64,000 nucleotides of DNA from Lucifuga dentata. Taxonomy: Eukaryota; Chordata; Actinopteri; Ophidiiformes; Bythitidae. A program made the position numbers and the translations under genes. Below the pieces are notes generated by a model. That model had not been told where the DNA came from, did not search any database, and saw only the letters and a list, made by a program, of their open reading frames with translations. The stretch covers positions 99,501-163,500 of the forward strand of contig VXCM01000265.1 of assembly GCA_014773175.1 (NCBI GenBank), written 5' to 3'. Of the stretch, positions 47,816-60,169 are shown one piece after another; the stretch's first letter is position 1; the number at the start of each line of letters is the position of its first letter.

Positions 47816-49710
47816 TATGTTATGGCACAGCTCGAGTATGTATGTCTCTCAGTTTGAATGTGCATAGTGCATGTGGTAGCGTAGCGATTTAAATCTAAGT
47901 GGCTGAAGAAGAAATAGAGATGGAGAAAGTCTCGCACACAGTAGCAGATGCGGTATAGAGTGATACTGACTCTAGTTATATACAGTAGGAGCACTCCAGA
48001 CTGTTAACTGCAACCCAGAGCGAGTCCAGTGCCACCTGGAGAGTGAGTAGGAGAGCTGATTAGTTTTATCACCTCACCAAACCCTTCCCCAGGAACTTCT
48101 AATTGACGGCTAGGCCTGTTCCTCTGTCCCAGACAATTTTCCGTCATGCCTCTCCTGCTGCCACACAGCTCGTACTACTCGTACCTCGGTTCTCCACCTC
48201 CCTCCTTCAGTCTATCCCTCACTCCTTCTCTCTCTACCTTTGTTTTCACTCCTATCCTTTCCCCGGCTCGTCTCCTCTCTCCTTCCTGCCGCGCCTTGGC
48301 TTGGCTGAGCAGGCCTGACAGGTGGATTCCTTTGCTTTTCGCCGTATTAAAGCCACTTTCTTGCTCTGACAGCCTGTTCTCTCCTGCCACCTCATAGCTC
48401 TGGCTTCACACTTCTCTGGGCAGCCACTGCCTCTTGACAGACCACTGTCACTTCCCATCATGCTCTCTGCTGATCGCGCCTCCCTCCTCCACTGCTCTGA
48501 CACCCCCCCCATACCCACCCAACCCCTCCTCGGCGAGCTCGTGCGAGCCCACTTCCATACCAGTGCAATTATTTTTTTGACAAGCCATCCATCAGCCTTA
48601 ACTTTAAAAGCACTCTCCACTGATATCCATTGTTAAGACCCCCCTTTGCTGCTCCTGCCTTCCCCCTGCAGATAGAGCTTGCTTGAGAGAGTATGATATC
48701 AGACATCACCAAACCTACCAAACCATGTAAATTTACTTTGTTCTCGGCTATGTTTCCAATTTCACGTCCAATTTTTCGGTACATTATGCGTAGTTGTTGT
48801 GCCTAATACAATGTTGTCAAAACCCATTACAGTTTGCTCCCTTAGTCGCCTCTAAAAACAGGTTACAATTGGTATTCTATATGTGTAACGCAGGCACATC
48901 GCATCATCTGCAGCTGAATCTTATTAAAATTATCTGTTCAATTCTCACATCCTCCAGTCAGAGCAATTTGCAGGCATTAGCAAAGACACATATGAAAATG
49001 TCAGCATGTCAACTAATGACAACAAAAGCAAAGAGAGTGCATCGCTGTGAGTCAATAATGCTGCCTTGCTGGTGACACAAATTTGATGGTAATCTAAGAA
49101 AATGAATAAGGAGGAAAAGCTCCTCGCTGTTTGAATGAGAATCTTGTTCTGTGTTGAATCATTTAGTGATCTTCCACTTGGCCTACATCTTAGCCTTGCC
49201 GTGGAAAAGGGGGCCATGATGACAAAATGCTCTCCTGTCACTGAGGTCTGGTGTGCTCAAACAGCACATATTACATGTGCATGATGAACTGGCTGAATTA
49301 TGCACCGCTCAAATGATTCTTCATCTGACCAATGCCTCCATAAACAATATGATGTTGTGAGAAGATACTGAAAACATGCATTAATGGCCTAAACTACAAC
49401 TGAGCTTACAAACATGTGACGCACACAGTCATAATCTAGAGGTTTAGCAGCATGTAGTCATTAGGAAAGCTGCGTAATAACAGCTATCTTATAAATTCAT
49501 TGCATGCCAGATTGGGTGAGATTGGTAGTATAATCATAATTCTAGTCAACTGTATATCAACACTGATGCATGTCAGATTATGTGATGGGTGTCTGGTGAA
49601 TTGCAGCTCTATGAAAAACAAGAAAACTTGTCATTCAAATGCAACATTTTATAGACATGGGTAGTAGATGCAGTCACATTGTGAGTTTTTGTCCTGAATG
49701 TCTGACAGTC

Positions 49711-49995
49711 AGTACATTTACATTCATGTTAAAACTTCCGATTTTACTCAGCTTTCAAATGTGTTGTAAACCATAATTAGACTGAAATTGGCACAAATCA
49801 GAGTAAGCTTATTTTGAGTAACAGACCTAAATCCTGTGATTGTTAAATGATTTATTCGTGCATGTAAAAATTACAATCAGAATAAGCCACCTCCGCATTT
49901 GCTCGGGTGGATTCTTCTTATTCTCCAATTACACAATGTGTAATGTATGTATTTAATCCAATTAATTATTCAATTTTTGCCTTAAGCGGAGTACA
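49711..49995 (+). mobile_element. Family-H-like element, left part
   Basis: It begins AGTACATTTACATTCATGTT, then AAAACTTCCGATTTTACTC, the same terminal style as the 43.8-kb copy. The right TIR is not recognisable, so the end is approximate. Confidence 0.5.
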
Positions 49996-51163
49996 GACAA
50001 AACAAATTGGACGATAGTGTGCAGATAAATGTACTGATTGTTGAAATTCTGTCACATACGTTAAAGGGGCACTAAATTTGTTTCTCATGCTGCAATCGAG
50101 GACCGCCATTTTGATTTGAAGATGAGAGATTTCATCCCGATTCTCTATTACGAATGTTAACTTTCGTCTATGACAGCCAAAAATCGCATAGTCTGTAGAA
50201 GCCTTTAATGTGAACAGATCTTTGTGCTTTTGCAACTACAGTTATGTTGCTCCTGAAATAATGCAATACACGACTCTACTTTCACTTACAGAAGCCCCAC
50301 TGCAGCAATCTCAAAAATACTAATACCCTGCATAAATCATTTAGCAGCCTATTAGTTTGTGAAGGGGCAAGCATTGCCAAAAAAAGAACAAAAAATGGAC
50401 ACATATATGATGTTAAGGACTTGAACGCTTACTAATGACACACTACAGGCTATTAAAACCCAAAATTAAGGAAAATTTGGACCATTGGACTGTGTAATTT
50501 TAGCTACTGTTCATAAAGGCTATCGAAGGCATGCAAATAAGAAGTGACAAAATTGTTATAGAAGCAAAACAGAGCTTGACTTCCACAGCACAGAATCACT
50601 CAGCCAAGTGAGTTTGTAAACTTTAAGCCAATTGCATTCAAAAGCCACCCTTCAACATAAAGGAAACACAATTAACAAGCTGATACCAGCATGTGTCTGG
50701 CTGACTTAATGAATATCAAACTGTACACAAACACTTATAAATCATCATTATCCCCACAATTTTAATTGATCCCACAATTAAACATGACAAATGCTACGTA
50801 TGGCAAATCTTGACTTTATTCTTTTCAATAAGGGACTATTTATCTTTCTCTTTTCCTAGTGTGTCATAGCTAATTTCACTTTGCGTGTACTGCTAATTAA
50901 CAGGGACAGACAGACAATTTGAGTGCAGGATAATTTCTTTTGTTTACAGCAGGGAGCCTTCTGTTTCAAATTATTTCCAAGGCTCTTAGGAACTCCAGTT
51001 TGCTCCTAATGGCATCTAATTCAACCTTCCCGGAAGTTTTGGACTGACAATTTCCTCACTGTCACTTTACTGTAATAATTATGTGTAGCAATTAAAATGT
51101 GCATTCCATTTCATTAATATCACTTTGCTTACGGGAAACTGAGGCTCAATATGAAGAGAATTA

Positions 51164-51747
51164 TTAAAGAACCATGCCGGTGACTTTACATGTTTAAACC
51201 CAATAAATGCTACCTGCATACATGTTTACATTACTGACAATTTCCAAAACATAAAACTGTATTTTAGTTAATTTTGGCCAAATCCCCTAATTTTTCTAAA
51301 TCAAATGTTCTGGTGATACACCCATTTTAAAATTCAATGTCTCACCTGCTAACACTTTCGTAGGATTGTAGAAGGCACGGTTGTTTTAATTTCTCGATAA
51401 AAACCATCTTCTCCTGAGACTAGATTCCCTGGTAGAGACATATGTTTTCTTCTGTGCAACTCTAGTTAAATACACTGACAAAAAAAAACAAAACAAAAAA
51501 CTTAACAGACATTGTGTTCGCTGTGATAGATTACCTATCTCAAATGTGTTTCAAGTCTCTACAAGCAGATTTTTAGAGCGTATTGGAATGAACTGAAACC
51601 CATAATAATCTAGAAGGTAAGGAAAAAACTTCTAAAATTTACCACTCTTGTTGTACATTTTGGGAAACGGTTTCCTGTAACGTAACATGTATGCAGGCTG
51701 TATACATTGGGCTCAACCCTGCTAAATTGCCGCTATTGTCCTTTTAA
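51164..51747 (+). mobile_element. Family-A TIR element, copy 6 (~584 bp)
   Basis: It begins TTAAAGAACCATGCCGGTGA and ends TTGGGCTCAACCCTGCTAAA, then TTGCCGCTATTGTCCTTTTAA. Body blocks are the same as in copies 4 and 5, more diverged. It is non-coding. Confidence 0.85.
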
Positions 51748-51857
51748 AGCTTGCAAGCGTGTGTATGTGAGTACATGTATGTGGCTGTGGGGTTTGTGTA
51801 TGTGTGTGTGTTGTGACATGTTTATTTGAGCTGTGCTGTATTTACACCTTGTGCAGA

Positions 51858-52020
51858 TGCTGAGTCTAATGCATTGCAGACACCTGCCAGAGTCGGTGGT
51901 CCTGACAGCTTTGGTCCCAGCAAAGCAAAGCAAGGCATCNTGCTGAGTCTAATGCATTGCAGACACCTGCCAGTCGGTGGTCCTGACAGCTTTGGTCCCA
52001 GCAAAGCAAAGCAAGGCATC
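51858..52020 (+). other. Near-exact ~81-bp duplication around a single N (assembly join)
   Basis: 51858-51939 (82 bp) and 51941-52020 (80 bp) differ only by a 2-base AG indel (CCAGAGTCGG versus CCAGTCGG). The indel may reflect two alleles placed in tandem by the scaffolder. Confidence 0.9.
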
Positions 52021-53084
52021 AGCATATGGTTATCAATGATCCAGATGGCTTCTGCTTGTCTCCAGACTGACAACTTTGCTCCTCCATTATCAAACACTAG
52101 TAATTAACCATAATCAAGTAGGTGTTAATTAGACATAATGAAGTAATTTCTGTTTGGTCAGAGCCCACTATTTGCCAATTATTTGTAATTATAAGCACTA
52201 AACACTCGAGTGTAATCTCTGTCGGTGGTAGAGGAGGCAGCCAGTCAAGCAGCCTGTGTGTTGAGCTGAAGAGGCTTTTGTTTTGTCGAAAAATTTTGGC
52301 AGATTTAAACCTGCAGCCTCCTGATTGGCCAGCCTGTCACAGCTGCCTGAGGGGAGAACAAAGGGAGCATCATACTTCCTGGTGACAGCGCTGGGGAAGT
52401 TTGTCATTCCCGGGAGAGAATAGCTGTTAATCAGAGTGACCCTTGACCCCCAACCCATGGGTCCGAGCATCACTGCTGAGCACACACCTGGAAGGAATGC
52501 AAGCTTCTGGGGAAATTAAAGCAGTAAATTTGTTTAGCTGAGATCAGAGAAGAGTTACAGCTTAGAGAGGAGAAGGGACCATCAAAAAGATTTAAAAAAA
52601 AAAAGCAGGGATGAGAGCAGGATAGGAGGCAATGTTTGAGAAATCCAGAGTAAGAAATAGATGGAAGTAGCAGAGCATGTCTTTGGTCTATTTGGAAGCA
52701 TGTGGAGGATGATGGTGTGAGCGTCGAGGGTTCAACTAAAGACAAGAAGTAACGATGAGAAGAAGGAAGGATGTGGTGACAATGTGAACACCATCAAAGA
52801 TCCGTCAAAGGAGAACAACTTCTGTAGTGGAGCTTTATCGTGCAGATGTCTGATATTTGAAATTAATGTCATGCATGTTCTTGTATGTGTAGAAGCAGGA
52901 ATCAGCTCTGATCAAACCACCCACCACCCCCCACACCGGCCTGGTGGTGATGTGGACATACAGTAGCTGAATCCAGAGAGTTCGGTCTCAGCTACCTCTG
53001 CATCCCACAGTGGGAAGAACAGTCAACCTGATGTGCGTGTCTGCCCTTTCCGGGAAAAAAATGCAGCTTCTTGTTACTGCTAGA

Positions 53085-53215
53085 GTTAGAACTGAAGAAG
53101 CCTTTCGGATGAATGGCGAAACGTCTTCAAACTATTTCTTCCAGTCTGGTGACTTAACTTCAACCTTCTAGATATTTTACCACATGGATGGCTGAGACAA
53201 ACCTTCACAGACCAT
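53085..53215 (+). repeat. Common fish interspersed-repeat tail
   Basis: AACTGAAGAAGCCTTTCGGA, then TGAATGGCGAAACGTCTTCA, then CTTCCAGTCTGGTGACTTAA. I recognise this GAAGAAGC...GGATGA...CGAAACGTCTTCAA pattern as the recurrent end of a dispersed fish repeat, but cannot assign its class without a library search. Boundaries are approximate. Confidence 0.5.
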
Positions 53216-54883
53216 CACATCTCTGATTAAATTATTCAAGAGTAAAACTTTAGTCAAGGCTAACTGTGCATATTAAAACTGAGATCAGAACTGAAGCCCT
53301 CCAGTTCTGATTGTGATCACATGAGCAAATCTTCAGATGTTTATTGCTGCTGGGCAACATGTAGTCTGCTGCCAGTTCCTTGTGTGCCGGTGAGCTACTC
53401 ACGATGATCAACAGAAGCTAAATTCAAGGCAAAAACATAACAGCAACACAAATCTAAAAATTGACGATGTGGGACTTAAGATTGGGTTTAAGCAATCAAA
53501 AATACAAATTTAGCTTGTCTTCTCTGTTAGATCAAAGAGCTTTGGATAGTTGCCCTGTGTCCCCCTTAAAAATCTGTTTAGCAACAGAGACAGAATACAG
53601 ATCCTGATGAACAGAAAGAGTCATAAAACAACCTCTTCACGGTACACCCAATTCTCACTCTGTCTGGGTGTCTAAATCCAAATCCCACTGTAAATTTAAG
53701 TGTCGCTGAACTCATCCTAATTAAAGAGAACAGCTGTAAAAGACGCTGTTTGTGTGGGTAGTTAGTTATTTCTCCAGAAAAAGGCACCAGCAACACAGCA
53801 AATGAATCGTTTACTGTGAGGTGGTAATCAGAGGCCATAACCCAGGACCAGCCCTTATCCATAAAAACTGTGGTCCAGCATAATCAACAGCCCATCTTGA
53901 GCTATGAACCGGAAAACACTCAAACACGCCCCACCAAGATCAAAATATGTAATGGACACGCCAACTGACGCCTCACATTTATATATTTGCTGCAGTAAGA
54001 AGAAACAGAGAGATGATAAAGCAGAGGGATCATAGTTAACCTCTTCACGAGTTCTAGGAAAACTTTTGTTTCATTCGTAGATAAGCATGGAATTAATGAT
54101 TCAAAATATACAAAATTATAGCCTTCTTAGTTCTTCCTGTTGGCTGTGATCATACTTCATGCACTTTCAGCAGAAGAGGGGGCTGTTTGAGTCATTTTGT
54201 GCACTATTTTTGCAGCCTGGGTGCCTAGGATTTTATCTGTCCAGATCATCTGACATTTAAGGGGCAATGTTTCAAGAGCTTCAAGTTCTACATCAGTGCA
54301 GCTTTTCATCTGCCGTCCAATCAAAAGCAGAGAGAAGAGTCTTCCCAACAAAAATGGATGAGCTGTTATGACTGACCACCAGACAGGAATTATATGAGAC
54401 ACATTATATGGGACACATTGGGGCACTTAACAGTTTCACATACATTTTATATTTGTATTTTTGATTACCTGAGCATGACAGCTGATTATGTTTTATCGAG
54501 TAACAGCTAAAAAAAATTGTGTGATCAGGATCAGAACTAAAAGGGTGAAATCCATCAAGGTGCCCTCGATTTTTTAATGTCCAGGTCAATGTGTGAGAAA
54601 TGGACACAACCTAAATTCTTATTCTGTAGTAAAGGGAACCTCTGTCTGCTGTAATGGCATGGAGTCGTGAGGAGGAGTGGGTGGAGGGTTGCTGAGGTGC
54701 CGAGGCCTGAGCTGCTTGTCAGTGGCATGACTGATCACCGAGGCCAACTCTAAAAGGATTGCTGCTGGAAATAAAGACACCAGCATGTCAGCTGTAAGCT
54801 CCTGAGAAGGACCCATCAGACAAGTGGATGTGTATTGACAGGCCACAGACAGAAAGAGAGAGATGTTGAGAGATGAAGGGGAA

Positions 54884-54884
54884 G

Positions 54885-54916
<32 letters not shown>
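54884..54916 (+). repeat. GA microsatellite
   Basis: (GA)n of about 14 units. Confidence 0.9.
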
Positions 54917-54919
<3 letters not shown>

Positions 54920-54965
54920 CTGTCCTGAAGTCGCTCACCTTGGCACAGGCTGCAATGTCAGCCGA

Positions 54966-55092
54966 CCCGGTGGCCATCACTCTCAGGGCCTGTCCAGGGT
55001 ATTATTTAAAGCCAAACAAATATCAGGANCCCGGTGGCCATCACTCTCAGGGCCTGTCCAGGGTATTATTTAAAGCCAAACAAATATCAGGA
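54966..55092 (+). other. Exact 63-bp duplication around a single N (assembly join)
   Basis: 54966-55028 and 55030-55092 are identical around the N at 55029. No repeat family is apparent in the unit. Confidence 0.9.
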
Positions 55093-57436
55093 CCTGAATG
55101 TCACCACAAGGACACCCGAGCCTCATCTCCACCAATCAGTGTCCAGGGTTTCAAATCACCCTTTCTCCTTCCCTCACTGACAAATCCATCTTCCTCATTC
55201 CTATACCCTGCTTCACACCCCCATTCGACCCCTGACTACCACATTGAGGGGCGGCACTGTGCAACAGATTTACGATTCCCCAGTCTCAGGCCGAGCACGA
55301 TTTATTGACATTAGTTGTCAGCTTTCTTTTTGAGAAACTGCACGTAAAATTAATTTTAACTACGTCTTAATGTTAAATATCCTGGAAACACTAAATTTCA
55401 TGGTAGGTGATGCTCACAGCCGCATAAGCATATATCTTCTTCTTGGGCTCCATGGAAAGATCCATTTTTTTTAGACTTTAATTTAATAAGAAGCAGCTCA
55501 TAACCACTTCATCTCAGCTGTTAATTACACATCCTTTATGCTGAGGAATGATCTTGGGACACTATTTAATGCATCAAAAGTTTAAGCAATTTAATTTAAT
55601 TGTTTTTATTACTTAATCATGTCCAAGGCCATGTAACTTGATAGAGAACAACCTGAAAAAAGGTAACTCTAAATGTCATTATGACAGAGGGAAAAATGTT
55701 CTCCTCTAACATAATTTTGTCCTTCAAACCGTGTGAAAAATATGCGTAAATATATATGTATGTAAAGAATAAAGACTGAAAGCTTATTTCCAATACAATG
55801 CAAACATTGTCAAATACTGTTACCTTTAAATCAGCCAGTTTTAAATGACTATTAATCATGATGCCTTTGGCCATATAAAGTAAATTAGAGCTATATTCAG
55901 ATTCATAATTAAGAAATTTGAATTACAGATGGAAAAAGCACTATTTTGTGTTTCCAAATGTATCTTACAGCATTAAAAACCATTACAGACTCCTATATTC
56001 ATGCAGTACTATATTTCCTGGGACCTGTGATTTGGAGGCCATCTGTGAGCTTAATCACATGTAAATCTACAATATCCATTTATAAAATAAAAAGGTTTAT
56101 AAAATAAAATTTGCACTGCAATTCAAATTACAGACTGATGTACTCATCCTCTTGAGCAGTTTAGCAGCCTTTCATATCTTTTCCTGGTTAGATCCAGTTT
56201 GCCCTTTTCTCTCAAAACAGGGATGGTCAACTTTGTATGAAATTTTCATTTTCTTGGCATGCAAGGAATAACCTTAATTTAAAAGAAACAGCAATAGACT
56301 GATGTGTTTCTTGAGAAAGCCATTTTGTTTTGGCCGTTTTTGAACCCACAAATGAACTTTAAGGAGTGCCATTATCTAGCAACTCAAAAAAAGGCAATTT
56401 ACCTGCTTATTTGAACAGAATATGGGTGTGCTAACACAATTAAAAAGGTGTCTCTAATAACCAATTAGCATTTAAACATGATAAATTAAGGATGAGCTAA
56501 AAGAGTTTGTCATAAAGGCACTACACCAATGGCAGGTGAAAATGGGGCTTTGCAGTTTTATCTGCAAGTATGAGCGAAATGCAGATTTGGTTATTCAAAT
56601 GTCAAAATCACACCCCAGTTAATACTAATCTTGTGCATACAGTACTTCAGATATCAGGTGTGTTCCTTATACTAAAAGACCTGAGAATTAATTTGAGAGT
56701 CAGTTGGTTTTTGGTGATGTGGTGACTATTTGGTTTACATCTAGATAGCAGATTATGCATTTAATCATGATGCAAACCTATAGCATATCTTGGCTGCATA
56801 TATTCATGTTTGCAGCACATTAATGTGTATTCAACATGAGTGGATGGTATAACCTCATGCATACATTAAAAAAAATATAAGGGCTGTAGTTCATATAAAA
56901 AATATTCATATCATGTTTCTTGGTACTTGTGACAACTGACTGAAATGCTGCTCGGTTCAGACAGGAAACAGTAAAATAAATCACAATTTTGGCAATAAAC
57001 ATGTAAATCTTGATCAATATGTACTTGCCTTTTTCTCCTTTTCAATAACAGCTGCCGTAAAGGCCCACTGAGCACAAGCAGCCATAAAAGTATGTAAAAT
57101 AAATTAGGAGAGCATAACGAGAGGCTCCAGCAAATCCCCCATAAATATAACATAACGACCACAACTAAAATGTCAGGGAATCCAATAAATCAATTTCTCA
57201 GGGACAGGCCGGCCTTTATGTGCAGAGCACACAGTCATATTTATAATTCTTCTTTTTCCAGCGGATCTCATTTTTTGGGAGAGGGCAGCTGGGGAAAGGG
57301 TGCAGCTCAACACAGGTCCCTCTCACACGAGGAAGGTTTAATATGTGTTCCATGTGATTCATCACCGTGACACGGACACCTGAGGCCTGGGCCCGCTCCA
57401 TTTCTACTGCCTAAATGGTTTCTTGGGGACTTTCCT

Positions 57437-57457
57437 ACACACACGCACACACCAACA

Positions 57458-57502
<45 letters not shown>
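57437..57502 (+). repeat. CA microsatellite
   Basis: Interrupted CA start, then about 21 uninterrupted CA units. Confidence 0.9.
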
Positions 57503-57504
<2 letters not shown>

Positions 57505-59112
57505 CACAGTGATAGAGAGAGACTGAGAAAGAGAGAGATGGAGAGATGGGTAATGGATTGACAGAGAAGGCCTCATTTAAAAAGACAGAGCTATTTTGTT
57601 CTTGCCGCGTAATAGATTGTGAGTCCGAAGCCATCCGCTGTCACCAGTGCAGGAACTAATTCACTCGTGATGTAAAGAGAGACGGAAAAACCGCGAGAAA
57701 ATGAGATGATTGAGATTACAACTCCATTTCAGATAACCAGCGTGGTAAGAGAAGTGTATTCATAGCGGCACAGAGGTTCCAGACCCATTACACCTGGTGA
57801 GAGTTACTTCAAACTAAATAACGACATTATTGACCCGGTCTACTCTTCAGTTTCCAAACTTCACAAGTCCACAGTGTGGATATGTACACCAGCCTGGTGA
57901 CATTTCAGTAAAATATCTACGGTCACAGAAACATCATATAACTTTGTCCTATCGTAACACTAGTCCATTACATTATTGACATCTCTACACAGACATTTAT
58001 AGGCAGCATCACAAGTTGTTTGACCTCATAAGAGCATCACGTTGTAAAAACAAATAAATCTCGTAGAACAGCGAACTGCATAGGAATGCAATTATTCTAA
58101 TAGCATGCCCAACAAAATAAGTCCAGTCAGGTTATAGACAACCTAATAAGGAGTGTGTGATTGATGAGCTCATGGAACCTTTATTGAGGCACACACACAC
58201 ACACTCTCAAAGCAGTGTATCCTTTGAGAAGAATTCCAATGCTCACATGCTCCAAACCCACCACTGGAGGAAAATGTGATATTTGAATGCCTGAACAAAA
58301 CACTTTGGGTAAAGATGACAAAGCCTGAATTGTCTCATGAGTAGAAAACAAAACAGAAAAGAAGAAAACAGACAAATTATAACCAGATATTACACATTAC
58401 AAAATCTGTCACTGTGTATCTTTTGAGTCTGTGACACTTAAAACTAACAAATATTAATTTATTCAAGAATTTACAACTGATACAAATCAATTAACATTTG
58501 TACATCATTTGACAAAAAAATTTCAAATGTTTTATATATTTTTAGATGCTCATGACAGTGTGAATCGTTCTGATCTTTTAACAGTTAATACCACTCTGAC
58601 TCCATTAATATGATCCTCTCTTTGTTATTATTGCTACAGCAACTGCTTTAACTTCAGAGAGGACTTTATTGTATTATTCTGGCATTATTATAATCCTGTT
58701 GTTCCTAATGTTGCCAAAGAGATCAGCTTGTTGTCCTGAGTGCTAAAATGTCTCAAGCTGCAAAATTTTTGACCAAAATTAGTTTTGACCAAAAGTCTTA
58801 ACAAAGCAAGTTTAAAATTTGAATTTTATGGTTGCAACCAGAGAGTTCATGTGAGGAGATGAATACATAACAGCAACAGTCACACATGCCAGATGGAAAT
58901 ATTCAGATATGACGATGTTTTGCCTCTTCGGTGATGGTGACTTGTGCAGAATCAGCTACACATTGAGCAAAGACTAAGGAAGCTGTAATGAAATACTGTC
59001 GCTTAAAGGCCACAGTATGCTTCAATCAACTGAGCTTGCCCGATTTGCTTGGAAAGTAACTGTATTTATACCTTTTCAGAATGCTCAAATTTGAGGGACA
59101 AAAATCTGGCTG

Positions 59113-59158
59113 TCATATAGAGGGGAGGGAATGGCTCATATAGAGGGGAGGGGATGGT
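59113..59158 (+). repeat. Two-copy 23-bp G-rich tandem repeat
   Basis: TCATATAGAGGGGAGGG-type units at 59113-59135 and 59136-59158 differ at two positions. No N lies between them. Confidence 0.85.
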
Positions 59159-59599
59159 GGTGGCAGGGCGCACACTTTTACTTTAAGAGAGGGCAGGGGT
59201 TGTGATCAGTAATTTTGTCTTCTTTGTATTTTTTTTTTAATAACCACAAGATTATAAACAGAGATAATGGTGCACATTTTCACTTTCACTTCTGTACTTA
59301 AAGTGCAGAAAGTCATGGAAAGAAAAAAGACTAATTTAAACCCTCCCCATTCACACCTCACCACACCTGGCCAAGCATGAAGCGGGTGTAAAAGGTGGAT
59401 TAGCAGATTCAGAAAGTTGCAAACATAGTGCAAGTTGTCATTAAGGCGGACACATCAAATATTGATAAATCCTTCCATCTTTACCATATATTATATAGTG
59501 AAATATTACATAATCTAGTGTAAAAAATAATACTAGACAATAAATTTGAATATGATGAATGATGAATTAAATGTGTTCGTTGCAGTGGGCACAAAATAT

Positions 59600-59890
59600 A
59601 ACCGCACAAAGTGTATAAAGAGCAACCTTCTCCCATATTTCCAATTCTGCTGTAAATTCTGTCCATCAGCCTTAGCCTCTTGAGGTGGCTTGTTTAAGAA
59701 ACAATTAGGGGGATATGCAGAGCCATTTGCAGGCAGTGGGCCTTGCTGGGCAGGCCAGCCGGCTGGAGTACCTTTCACAACTGATTTATAACACTGTCGC
59801 CTTGGCAAGGCAACATAATTAATAGGAGCATGGACTTCTAATTCCAATGACTTCCACACCGAGTGGGTTTCATTTGATTTATGATGACCA
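59600..59890. other. Repeat-free intronic segment, candidate conserved non-coding element
   Basis: The segment is compositionally balanced and free of repeats, with blocks such as ACAATTAGGGGGATATGCAG, GCCATTTGCAGGCAGTGGGC and CATAATTAATAGGAGC. A 108-codon minus-strand open frame overlaps it but has no recognisable family. I infer possible enhancer conservation without alignment evidence. Confidence 0.25.
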
Positions 59891-60169
59891 GCAACTTTGC
59901 ATTTTATCAGTTCATTCAGTCATTATTTATGCTGATGACCAATTTCAATGGGTCGCTATCATCTAACTTGCTACTAATCAAAGAGAATTAGGGTTCACTG
60001 CATTATTTAGAAGCTACTAATTTATCTTTGAAACAAGGCAAGAGGAATAGTTATGGGAGCACTTGCTCAAATACGCCACAGTGACTTCGAGTTTAAAGGT
60101 ACATTCAGTATTACTCTAATCACTGCAGCGTGAATGACCATATAGGAATACTAAGTCATTTATTGAGAT

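Noticed and set aside
47820..48620. C/T-rich open frames on both strands near 48.1-48.6 kb
   Set aside because: Low-complexity Ser/Pro/Leu-rich frames arising from pyrimidine-rich sequence; no domain and no splice structure.
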